DNA from: RGIG464 sp045599585
GTDB lineage: Bacteria; Myxococcota_A; Bradymonadia; UBA4248
Length of the DNA: 64,000 nt
Assembly (NCBI GenBank): GCA_045599585.1
Contig: JAZRWH010000049.1
Coordinates: forward strand, 1 to 64,000
Reading direction: 5' to 3'
Shown: positions 9,218-17,901 of the stretch, one piece after another
Layout: each line of letters opens with the position of its first letter
Numbering within the stretch: position 1 is the stretch's first letter
Notes under the pieces: generated by a model
The model's input: only the letters and a program-made list of their open reading frames with translations
Told to the model about the DNA's origin: nothing
The model's database searches: none
Translations under genes and position numbers: made by a program

Positions 9218-9673
9218 CACTGCTGTCCCACGAAATTTTCCTAGAATACTCTGCTAACTCTATTGTAGCTTTGTTTTATCGATATATAGTCGTTTCTAAG
9301 CATGAAAAAGACCTAAGATTACTGTTAAATCGCCTGCGTCGCGAAGCCGAAGGCAAGCAGCGGGCGCGCATGTTGAAGACGAAGTCAAGTTCGTGCCCGC
9401 CGATGAGCTTTTGATATTTTGAGAGCGTTTGAATACAGTTCGAGGAAACGACGAAGATCCTTGAGGCCTTAAGGCTGTAACCGAAAGGATTGAGGAAGGT
9501 GACGAAGAAATGTGTCAAACGCTCTCAAAAGAATGCGGGATTCCAAAGGTGCATCCTCAATACGACGTCCCTTTGGGCCGTCCACAGGACAGAATGAGAA
9601 TAAGAAAAGTATAAAATTCTGTAACGAGCGCATTTCGTTACAGTTAATGAGAATATGTTGTGGGACAGCAGTG
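9218..9673 (+). mobile_element. MITE copy 2, complete, with 9-bp target duplication
   Basis: A 456-bp non-coding element bounded by a perfect 14-bp inverted repeat, CACTGCTGTCCCAC (9218-9231) and its complement (9660-9673). The 9-bp sequence ACCACATAA stands on both sides (9209-9217 and 9674-9682), which is direct evidence of transposition. The left ~190 bases and right ~135 bases match the copy at 44337-44742. Between them this copy carries an extra palindromic module (9417-9530) with 16-bp arms. No transposase is encoded, so movement would depend on an element elsewhere. 9-bp duplications are made by several IS families (IS1, IS4/IS50, some IS5 members), so the parent cannot be named. Confidence 0.92.
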
Positions 9674-10206
9674 ACCACATAAATAGCATACACAATGCAT
9701 TTTGCGTATCCGTACACTCATCTCAATAATGTATAATTAAAACGACCGATTAATGTATGCATGATCACAATATATCTATAGCAATTCACACCAATCACTA
9801 CAATACGCTCTAGTTTATACAAAATAGCATCACAATCAACATGCAATTTTATTAATAATTCAAAGTTCAAATCAATTATAAGCGCCGCAAGCCAGAAGGG
9901 GGCGCCCGAAGACCAAAGCCACAATTAGGACAAATACAGAGGTTTTATACACCATGCACCTTGATTCCTGGCGTATGGTGTCGCTGCAGTTTGGAGATCT
10001 TCATCGCTTCTGAAATACTTATTTGCCTCAGCGAAGCTAAGCAAGAAAACCTTGTCGCTCGTCGCCTTGCCCCCCCGGCATGCGCCAGCTAGGATCATTT
10101 TGATTATCTATTCTAGATGTGAGAATCTTTTTTTGCTCTGCCTTGGTAAATGCCGCTTTAATGAAGTCACCATTAAGCCATGAACGAATCGAGCTCTATC
10201 CTAAAG
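9674..10206. other. Non-coding stretch between MITE and kinase gene
   Basis: No gene found. It contains a weak hairpin (ACACCAT near 9949 with ATGGTGT near 9975), a run of seven C near 10070 and short GC-rich patches in otherwise AT-rich sequence. Its only neighbouring gene end is the stop of the Ser/Thr kinase at 10207. Confidence 0.5.
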
Positions 10207-12186
10207 CTACGGCACACTAAGCATGATTGCTGCTTTGGGATCTTTGTGCTCCGAAAGAAGCATTTTTCGCGTCTTTGACGGCTCTCTGGCCGTTGCTTCA
10301 CTACGAATCTCTATCTCTATTTTATTAGGATCACCATAAGTATAAATTGTACACGGCGTGCTTGAGCAGGTCAAATGTTTTTGAACATAGATATCTGCTG
10401 TAACGGGCGTTCCAATTATATCATAACTGTTTACTTTACTAGGATCAAAAACTGCTCCCTTCACAGCCGATACATAGGAAACATCTGCCATGATTTTGCC
10501 GACAGAAACAACCGTTGCACGACGTACACCTGGAATCGCCGTATCAATTTGCTGAGCACTCTGCTCAACACTAGAGGTTATATTCGATGCTGTTCGAGTG
10601 CTAAGCATGTCTGAAGAATAAATAAAATACCCGCCAACAAGCAAAAGCAACATTATAACAAAGACAACAGCCATACCGAATCCGCGTGACTTTTTCTGCG
10701 GAACTGGAATTTTAGAATTCGTAACATTCGGACGCGATGCAACCCCGGTAGATCGAAACTGAGTGTCTTTTAAAGATGCGCGGATTGATCCTGATGATGG
10801 AATCACACTACTCAATGATACTTCGCTTTCACGGTCATTCGCGACTGCACTGTCTCCGCTTGTTGAGTCTTTGATTAAGGGTGCACTTTTCTTCTCTAGC
10901 GCATCCATCTTTTCGAGTTTAGAAAGAGATTCATGCAAGCTGCCGAAATGTAAACTCTCATGCCGTACAGCCGCAGCCTCCCTAGGATTACTCTTGCGCC
11001 CCTCTGACTCAGAGGGATCCTTGAGCTGAGGTACGCCCGACGGAATAGACGAAGCTTTTACGGGAGGAATCCCTTCATCAGAGTCAAACTCATGCCCACC
11101 TTCAAACAACTTAAACGGATCTACCGCGCTGTCTTCTGCTGAACGTCTTACATCTGAAGACCCAACGCCGTTGAGAAGGGGTACACTACCGCTTTTTCCA
11201 CCAAGTCGACCATTATACGAGACATCTAAATTAAGAAATTTATCAAACGAGCTTGCGTCCGAAATTTCCTGAAAGATACTAGGATACGCTCTTTCCCTTA
11301 CAACCTGCGGTTTTGCGTTAATCTTTTCTTTAATTTTATGCTGCCATTGAGCTTCATTTTTCATCTTCTCAATGGCCTGTTTAAGATCATTATAAAACTC
11401 AAGCGTTGATTGATAGCGCTCTTGAGGATTCTTCTTTACCGCCTTTTCAATGACAGCACCTAAGGCAGTCTGGGCCAATTCTGCAGGAAGCTTAACGGGG
11501 TCTTTAATCTGCATCCGGAGGACTTCGCGCGGATCTGGATCATCAAAAACAATCTGTCCTGTCCACAATTCGATCAAAATAAGACCAATCGCATAAATAT
11601 CAGTGTAAGGTCCAATTTGACGCCTCTGTATCTGCTCCGGAGCCATATACTGTGGGGTTCCGACAAGCGCTTTTTTGGAGTTATCCTCCATCTTCGACAA
11701 GAGGTTCGCAACGCCAAAATCAATCAGCTTAGCTACGTCGTTTTTTGCCCCACGCGACGTTAACATGATGTTTTCAGGCTTTAGATCACAGTGAATGATA
11801 CCACGGCTGTGCGTCTCAACCAAAGCATCCAAAACCTGACAACCTACATCTCCGATGCGTTCAAAATTAAAGGGACCTTCGTTCGATAAAATGTCGCCCA
11901 GTTCTCGACCATCAACATACTCCATGACTAGGCACGGTATCCCACCTCTGATCAAGTCATAATCATAGAGTCTAGCAATATTCGGATGCTCTAAGCGTTT
12001 AACAGCCTCAATTTCAGACGCAAAATTCTCAATAGATCCCGGCGAGGATCTAATAAATTTTACGGCTACGATACGATCCAGTTTGGTATCGCGTGCTTTG
12101 TAGACACCACCAAAAGCACCCTCTCCTATTAGATCCGATATCTCGTACTTATTAAGTAAAATCTCACCAGGTTTGAATTGCAGCAC
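10207..12186 (-). CDS. Membrane-anchored Ser/Thr protein kinase (Hanks type)
   Basis: A 659-residue protein with a GTG start behind an AAGGG site. Residues ~14-275 form a Hanks-type kinase domain: glycine loop GEGAFGGVYK (21-30), ATP-binding Lys43, catalytic loop HCDLKPEN with Asp134 and Asn139, and DFG at 156-158. The usual Arg before the catalytic Asp is Cys133, so it is a non-RD kinase and may not need activation-loop phosphorylation in the usual way. Residues ~290-500 are a Ser/Pro-rich linker. One membrane helix lies near 505-527 (VVFVIMLLLLVGGYFIYS), followed by a ~130-residue domain predicted outside the inner membrane, without PASTA repeats. Such kinases are abundant in Myxococcota. 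The ligand and substrates are unknown. Confidence 0.93.
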   Translation of the reverse strand: MLQFKPGEILLNKYEISDLIGEGAFGGVYKARDTKLDRIVAVKFIRSSPGSIENFASEIEAVKRLEHPNIARLYDYDLIRGGIPCLVMEYVDGRELGDILSNEGPFNFERIGDVGCQVLDALVETHSRGIIHCDLKPENIMLTSRGAKNDVAKLIDFGVANLLSKMEDNSKKALVGTPQYMAPEQIQRRQIGPYTDIYAIGLILIELWTGQIVFDDPDPREVLRMQIKDPVKLPAELAQTALGAVIEKAVKKNPQERYQSTLEFYNDLKQAIEKMKNEAQWQHKIKEKINAKPQVVRERAYPSIFQEISDASSFDKFLNLDVSYNGRLGGKSGSVPLLNGVGSSDVRRSAEDSAVDPFKLFEGGHEFDSDEGIPPVKASSIPSGVPQLKDPSESEGRKSNPREAAAVRHESLHFGSLHESLSKLEKMDALEKKSAPLIKDSTSGDSAVANDRESEVSLSSVIPSSGSIRASLKDTQFRSTGVASRPNVTNSKIPVPQKKSRGFGMAVVFVIMLLLLVGGYFIYSSDMLSTRTASNITSSVEQSAQQIDTAIPGVRRATVVSVGKIMADVSYVSAVKGAVFDPSKVNSYDIIGTPVTADIYVQKHLTCSSTPCTIYTYGDPNKIEIEIRSEATAREPSKTRKMLLSEHKDPKAAIMLSVP

Positions 12187-12302
12187 GGACTTACCCTTTA
12201 GTCACCGAATGCCCTCGTTTATCAAAGGCATACTGCTAAAGATTACCGCTATTTACTCCGCAATTCAATCCATTTTGGCAACACTCAACGCAACAAACGA
12301 TG

Positions 12303-14699
12303 CTACGAAACAGTCCTGAGCAATAAATGATCGCCTTCTGCGCTCACGCCCACGTTGCACGTTCCGCCATCCTTCAATCCACCAAACAAAATCTCATCCG
12401 AAAGCTTAAACGCAATTTCTTTCTGAATCAATCTGTTCAACGGGCGTGCACCCATTAATTCACTGTATCCTCGTTCTGCTAACCAACTGCGTGATTCTGG
12501 CGAAAGCCGAATCTTTATATCTCGCGCCGAAAGGCGGCTCTCAAGTTCACCAACGAGCTTGTCTACGATCTTCTCCATGACCTCGCGCGCAAGCGGATTG
12601 AACAATACAATCTCATCAAGCCTATTCCTAAACTCGGGCGAAAATGTCTTCTCGATCTCCTTCTCACTCTTCGAAAGATCCACATGCTGACTAAAACCAA
12701 TGGATAGCTGCCCCATTTCTCTACCGCCAGCATTACTCGTCATAATCAAAATGACATTCTTAAAGTCTGCAACATTACCCGAGTTATCCGTTAATCGAGC
12801 GGCATCCATCACCTGAAGGAGCAAATCAAAAATACTGGAATGTGCTTTTTCTATTTCATCCAATAGTAATACACATCTGGGATTCGATCGAATCGCTTCA
12901 GTCAACAATCCACCCTTTTCATAGCCTACATAGCCAGGAGCAGAACCAATAAATTTAGATACCGTATAGGCTTCCTGGAACTCACTCATATCAAATCGTA
13001 CAAATGATAATCCCAATATTTTCGACAACTGCCGAGCGATTTCTGTTTTGCCTACGCCTGTTGGTCCGGCAAACAATAACGACGCCGTAGGCTTGTCAAC
13101 AGGTCTCAAACCAGCGCGGGATAATTTGATCAAACGCATCACGCTATCAATGGCATCATCCTGACCAAACACAACTTTTTTGAGGCGAATATCTGCTTCT
13201 TTCAAACTCTCCCGCTCATCTTGCGTCGCACGGATATCCGGAATATGAGCTACTTTAGATACCACACGTTCAATCTGCTCACGTTTGATCAAAAGTTGCT
13301 GTTCACCTACCGGAAGCGCTCGATTCGTTGCACCCGCCTCATCGATAACATCAAGCGCCTTATCCGGAAAATTACGATCATTGACGTATTTGTCACACAA
13401 CTCGATCGCTGCATCAATCGCTTCATCCGTTATCTCAACCTCGTGATAAACTTCATATTTATCACGAACGCCTAACATGATCTCTTTTGTCAAGGCTGCA
13501 TCAGGGGCATTGACTGTCAGTTTATAAAAGCGACGCATAATCGCATTATCACTCATCAGGGAATTACGCCCGTCTGCTTGTGTCGTCGTTCCTATTACAC
13601 GCAACGATCCATCCGATAGACCAGGTTTTAAATAGGATAAAATCGATGGTTCACCATGCGCACCTGTGCTTTGACTCGTCGATTGTATTTCATCAATAAA
13701 CAAAATTGAATTGGGGATTTTTCGCATTATTTCCATGATATGATGAATGCGATTCTCCAATTCCCCTCTAAACTGCGTTCCAGCCATCATGGCTGTCACG
13801 TCTAATTCAAAGATCTTATAGCCTTTTAGAGGAAGTGGAACATCTCCTTTGGCAAGTCTTTCTGCAAGACCATACACGATCGCCGTTTTACCAATTCCGC
13901 TTTCACCAACAATAAGAATGTTCCGCTTATTGCGACGAAGTAGCGTTTCAATACACGCATGCAACTCCTCTTCTCGGCCAATAACGGGATCAAGTTCGCC
14001 AGCAGCCGCACGCTGCGTCAGATCTTTCAAAACACCGCCCATGCGTCGAATTGCTTCTTTCCACGTTCTTGGATCACTCCAATCTTCGCTATCCGCATCA
14101 TCATCATAATCCGACGCGCTGTCCATATCCTCAGAAATAACTGATGCAGAAAACCCAAGCCCCCCCAAACGCGACTCGATTCCGCTACGAAGTTCATCCA
14201 GTTCGATTGGCGACATCATATCCCCTTCACGCGGTATGAGACTATTATCTTTTACAGGATGACTAGCCGCCCATTTTTTTAGTCCTAGTGCGGTAATACC
14301 ATGCGCAAGAAGTAATTCCTGGGCAAAAGAACCACTTCCCTCTTTGGATTCCATCATCTCAATAACAAAATCAATCGCCCTAGGAAATCTTATCTGAGCG
14401 CCCACACTATGAGCCATTGTATCATAAATAACGCGCTCTAAACTCGGTGTCATTTCTGCGAGATCATCTTCTGATACACTCGGACTATTCTCTGATTCTA
14501 ATTGCGTATCAAAATAATAACCCAGTTCTTTATAGAAAACTTCTGGATCACTAATATTAAACGAATGAAGCATTCTTTTTAATTCCGCTTCATGAAGCAA
14601 AGACCAGAGAAGATGTTCGGTCGTCAAATACAAATTCCGTCTTCGAAGTGCTTCCCCACGCGCTCTATCCAATATGACATTCAGTTTCTGAGGATCCAT
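12303..14699 (-). CDS. clpA: ATP-dependent Clp protease, ATPase subunit ClpA
   Basis: A 798-residue class I Clp/Hsp100 unfoldase. The N-domain spans residues 1-~145, then an acidic linker (~190-208). AAA+ module 1 has Walker A GESGIGKT at 265-272 and Walker B FIDEI near 334-338. Module 2 has Walker A GPTGVGKT at 545-552 and, later, the SIGFSQ stretch matching the ClpP-docking IGF/L loop. No UvrB-like middle domain is seen, so ClpA and not ClpB or ClpC. ClpA unfolds substrates and feeds them to ClpP. The adaptor gene clpS ends 44 bases upstream on the same strand, the classic clpS-clpA pair. clpP is not in the window. The start has a good AAGGAAA site. Confidence 0.96.
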   Translation of the reverse strand: MDPQKLNVILDRARGEALRRRNLYLTTEHLLWSLLHEAELKRMLHSFNISDPEVFYKELGYYFDTQLESENSPSVSEDDLAEMTPSLERVIYDTMAHSVGAQIRFPRAIDFVIEMMESKEGSGSFAQELLLAHGITALGLKKWAASHPVKDNSLIPREGDMMSPIELDELRSGIESRLGGLGFSASVISEDMDSASDYDDDADSEDWSDPRTWKEAIRRMGGVLKDLTQRAAAGELDPVIGREEELHACIETLLRRNKRNILIVGESGIGKTAIVYGLAERLAKGDVPLPLKGYKIFELDVTAMMAGTQFRGELENRIHHIMEIMRKIPNSILFIDEIQSTSQSTGAHGEPSILSYLKPGLSDGSLRVIGTTTQADGRNSLMSDNAIMRRFYKLTVNAPDAALTKEIMLGVRDKYEVYHEVEITDEAIDAAIELCDKYVNDRNFPDKALDVIDEAGATNRALPVGEQQLLIKREQIERVVSKVAHIPDIRATQDERESLKEADIRLKKVVFGQDDAIDSVMRLIKLSRAGLRPVDKPTASLLFAGPTGVGKTEIARQLSKILGLSFVRFDMSEFQEAYTVSKFIGSAPGYVGYEKGGLLTEAIRSNPRCVLLLDEIEKAHSSIFDLLLQVMDAARLTDNSGNVADFKNVILIMTSNAGGREMGQLSIGFSQHVDLSKSEKEIEKTFSPEFRNRLDEIVLFNPLAREVMEKIVDKLVGELESRLSARDIKIRLSPESRSWLAERGYSELMGARPLNRLIQKEIAFKLSDEILFGGLKDGGTCNVGVSAEGDHLLLRTVS

Positions 14700-14743
14700 C
14701 TTATATTTCCTTTTATATTAATTCACTCTATTGTTCATCGATA

Positions 14744-15052
14744 TTATTCACAATCTTCCACTACAGCCTGAAGTGGAAATCCTGCTGCATCTGCCATACT
14801 ATGCACTAAATGAACTTTCATAAGTGCAATTTCTCTAGGATATTCACCAGCTACTCCGCGTCCCTCAAAGTGTACCTTTTTTGTTATTCGCTCTGCTTCA
14901 GAAACGCTCTTTCTAAACACTTTCATCAAAACTTCTATTACAAATTCAAAGGTCGAATAGTCGTCATTTAACAGAAATACACGGCACTTCCTTACCTGTA
15001 TCACTTCAACGTTAGTCGTTGATCTTACTTCTCGCGATGTTCTTTCAGACAT
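14744..15052 (-). CDS. clpS: ATP-dependent Clp protease adaptor ClpS
   Basis: A 102-residue adaptor that delivers N-degron substrates to ClpA. The core signature is clear: CRVFLLNDDYSTFEFVIEVL at residues ~23-42, where the NDD/ST region forms the N-end-binding pocket, then AERITKKVHFEGRGVAG. The length is normal for the family. A GGGAGA site precedes the ATG. It is directly upstream of clpA and probably co-transcribed. Confidence 0.96.
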   Translation of the reverse strand: MSERTSREVRSTTNVEVIQVRKCRVFLLNDDYSTFEFVIEVLMKVFRKSVSEAERITKKVHFEGRGVAGEYPREIALMKVHLVHSMADAAGFPLQAVVEDCE

Positions 15053-15241
15053 TTGTATCTCCCTAAACTCTTCAATTTAAAACTCTATTTTTCGTACATC
15101 TGCATAATATGTTCTATTTAAACAACATATATCGTAAATTCTAACTTTCCTTAAGCAACATATCGAATGCGCATCTGACACAACGAGTAAACATTGCAAT
15201 CAACCAATGGACAACAGATGCGCACCATGAAACGGCAAAGT

Positions 15242-17758
15242 CTATTTCATACTCTGATCTTTACCTTTGATGTAGTTGTTTTCACGCCACACTTTCCCGT
15301 CCTCTTTCCACCAAATCCAATGACCTTCTCTTTTTCCTGCCTTAAACTCGCCTTCTCCGAATTTTTGGCCATTTTCATAGTAAGAAGTCCATTTTCCCTC
15401 TTCTAAACCATCTGAATAGGCACCCTCATCTTTTACTTTTCCATTTTCATAATACCACACCCATGAGCCAATGCGTTTTCCACCGTCGTACTCGCCATAA
15501 CTAGACTTTTGGCCATTTTCATAAAACGTCGTCCATTCCCCCTTTTCTTTTCCGTCAACGTCGTAACTTCCGCTAAATTTTGGCTTATAACCTATATAAT
15601 ATCCGCGCCATACACCAACAGGCCTATCCAACGAGAATTCACCTTCCAACATAATATAGTTTTTGTCGGCTTCCACACCAATTTTTCCTCCTGGATAATA
15701 ATAAGCCCAATGACCATCAAGATGTCCTAGATTAAACTCACCTTCCCGTTGAAGCGCTCCATGCTCGTCCCACCATCTCCACTTGCCGTATCGAAGTTTA
15801 TCTGGATGCGTTACGACATCTCGATTCACCATCGATAAATAACATCCCTCTACGCGATTCTCCTCGTCAATAACATATTCGCCACCTTCATTTTTACATT
15901 TATCTGCATTAGGACCAACCGGTACACCCTGATCATATTCTACTTCACGCCAAAATGTACCATCGAGCAAATACAATTTCCATTTACCATCACGCGTATC
16001 AGAAACACTTGAATCAAAGCCCTTCGCTCTAACTTTCCCGTTAGAATAGTACAACGTTATGGGATTTCTTGGTCTTGTAAAATCCTGATCTTTTACAAGA
16101 GCGCCTGTGCCACTATACTCTTTGTAGTGGCCAGAAATTTCTGTATATACTATAGGCTCATCCGATTTTAAATTAACTGTTTGCTTGTATGTTGCTTCCC
16201 AGGCTAAACCACCTAAAGTATAGTACCCTTTAAAGCTAGAAACAGGCTTGCCATAAGCATAATGCTTTATTCTATCAGGCATTCCATCGTCAAACCAAAA
16301 CATCTCAGTGCCCCATTTTTGACCGTCTTTATATTCTACACTTCGATATTTGGATCCGTTTTCACCATAGTACTCCCACGTACCATTTCTTTTGCCATCT
16401 TTCCATTCGCCTTTTTCGCGTATTTTACCATTATGCCAATATGCAATCCATTGCCCAGTACCTTCTGAAATCGAGCAACGACCGTATTCTGCACGAGATT
16501 CCCTTTCTTTATTTGAAGGCGCTAAATATATAACTTCGCCCTGAACAATATCTAGGTATTCTAAATTATCATCGATTTCAATTGGCATTGTTCTTTCAAA
16601 CAAATACGCACTAGGCTCTGTTAAGTATTCTCCATTTTTATGATATTCCGTGTGAGACCATAATTCTTTTCTATTTTTTACTTGCTTTCGTTCCTCAATA
16701 TAGCGAATTTCCCCTGTAGAATAATATCGAATGACTTTCCCTTCATCATTTTTTTCATCTAAACAACTGAGCTGACGTTCGTTGTGATCAAAGTTATAAT
16801 CTTTATACCCAGAACAAAGTTCAATAATAATAGGATCTATTACAACGCTGTCACGATCAAATTCTATATCTAACCATTTTTCACCATTTGCATCGTAAAA
16901 TGTCTGCGTCTTATACATCGATCCTACTACAGCAGGATCTGAATCCGTCCGCTCTAAACGATATCCCTCGGTCTTTTTCTTGCCACTAATAACATCATAC
17001 TCAACTGTCCATACCAGACGTTCAAATTCACCTATTTCTTTGGTTAATGCCTCTGGAGCTTCTTTCTGATATTCTTTTTTATATTCAAGTCCGCCGAACA
17101 TTGGATGATACAAATACCATGTCTCTGAAGGTTTCCCCTTGAAATAGGATCCATAATATTCAGGCGATGCGTGGTCATTAAATCGTGCCGTTTCACCATC
17201 CATTTCGCCCTTACTATAATGGTTATAATATACAAGCTGGCCATTTTCTCCCCATTCCAGCTCGTTTCCGTCAATTTCATCCGCACTATATTCTATAACT
17301 GACTTTAAAAAATTCTGTTCTGGAGATTGATACTGAACCGCTTCACCCTCTTTTTTTCCCTTAACAAACCAAACATAACCGTTAATTACATTTTTTGGAG
17401 GTGTCGTTTGATAAACTTGTCCACGGTTCTTTGTAACAAAACTCCAAAGTCCAACAGCCTCTCCATTAATTTTACAACCGTAAAGATCATGATATTCATT
17501 AAATGCTAATTTTGAAGGCCATTTTCCGCCATTGTCGACACAACTCTTCTCATCACTAATATCTAGTGCCTGATCCGGGCGTGCCGGAGCATAGGACAAT
17601 TCATAAGGATCGCTCGGCGGAAGTGATACCTTATCCCAGTTTACAGTATCATATTTTGCTCGAAGCGGCGTACGATCAATAATGTCCTGCGCTGCCGCTT
17701 CACGCGCGGAATACACACTTGCTGCTGCTAAAAAAATGCATAATATCTGTCTTTTCAT
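15242..17758 (-). CDS. Secreted MORN_2 (YwqK-type) repeat protein
   Basis: An 838-residue exported protein with a signal peptide (MKRQILCIFLAAASVYSA, cut near AAAQ). Most of the mature part consists of the MORN_2-type repeat of COG2849/YwqK, about 20-25 residues each, with the pattern G-x-W-x-x-Y-Y-x-N-G-x-x. The repeats are clearest from ~430 to the end (EGKWTSYYENGQK, GSWVWYYENGK, GHWIWWKEDGK). Despite the database name 'YwqK antitoxin', nothing here indicates a toxin-antitoxin role; such repeats form beta-sheet rods probably used for binding. Isolated Cys pairs in the N-terminal half suggest disulfides. It lies 189 bases upstream of clpS and may be independent of it. Confidence 0.8.
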   Translation of the reverse strand: MKRQILCIFLAAASVYSAREAAAQDIIDRTPLRAKYDTVNWDKVSLPPSDPYELSYAPARPDQALDISDEKSCVDNGGKWPSKLAFNEYHDLYGCKINGEAVGLWSFVTKNRGQVYQTTPPKNVINGYVWFVKGKKEGEAVQYQSPEQNFLKSVIEYSADEIDGNELEWGENGQLVYYNHYSKGEMDGETARFNDHASPEYYGSYFKGKPSETWYLYHPMFGGLEYKKEYQKEAPEALTKEIGEFERLVWTVEYDVISGKKKTEGYRLERTDSDPAVVGSMYKTQTFYDANGEKWLDIEFDRDSVVIDPIIIELCSGYKDYNFDHNERQLSCLDEKNDEGKVIRYYSTGEIRYIEERKQVKNRKELWSHTEYHKNGEYLTEPSAYLFERTMPIEIDDNLEYLDIVQGEVIYLAPSNKERESRAEYGRCSISEGTGQWIAYWHNGKIREKGEWKDGKRNGTWEYYGENGSKYRSVEYKDGQKWGTEMFWFDDGMPDRIKHYAYGKPVSSFKGYYTLGGLAWEATYKQTVNLKSDEPIVYTEISGHYKEYSGTGALVKDQDFTRPRNPITLYYSNGKVRAKGFDSSVSDTRDGKWKLYLLDGTFWREVEYDQGVPVGPNADKCKNEGGEYVIDEENRVEGCYLSMVNRDVVTHPDKLRYGKWRWWDEHGALQREGEFNLGHLDGHWAYYYPGGKIGVEADKNYIMLEGEFSLDRPVGVWRGYYIGYKPKFSGSYDVDGKEKGEWTTFYENGQKSSYGEYDGGKRIGSWVWYYENGKVKDEGAYSDGLEEGKWTSYYENGQKFGEGEFKAGKREGHWIWWKEDGKVWRENNYIKGKDQSMK

Positions 17759-17823
17759 TATATTAGCCTGCTGTTTGTTATCTAGTTTTCGTAGTATTCC
17801 AAATTTATATATCGTTCTTTTTT

Positions 17824-17883
17824 GAGGGGGAAGTCTCCCCCTGAGCGGCTATTGGCTAACGCCAATACGCCGCTACCCCCTCA
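17824..17883 (+). repeat. Type I bulged-hairpin element
   Basis: The left hairpin is GGGGGA/TCCCCC, then TGA, outer arm GCGGC, TAT, inner stem TTGGC/GCCAA with loop TAAC, ATA, one unpaired C, GCCGC and TACCCCCTCA. The outermost TGAGGGG and CCCCTCA are also complementary. It lies 18 bases after the stop of the TPR gene. Confidence 0.85.
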
Positions 17884-17901
17884 GTCAAAACAATTTGTCT
17901 G

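Noticed and set aside
15242..17758. Antitoxin of a toxin-antitoxin pair (YwqK name)
   Set aside because: Has a signal peptide and 838 residues of MORN_2 repeats, and no toxin gene lies beside it.
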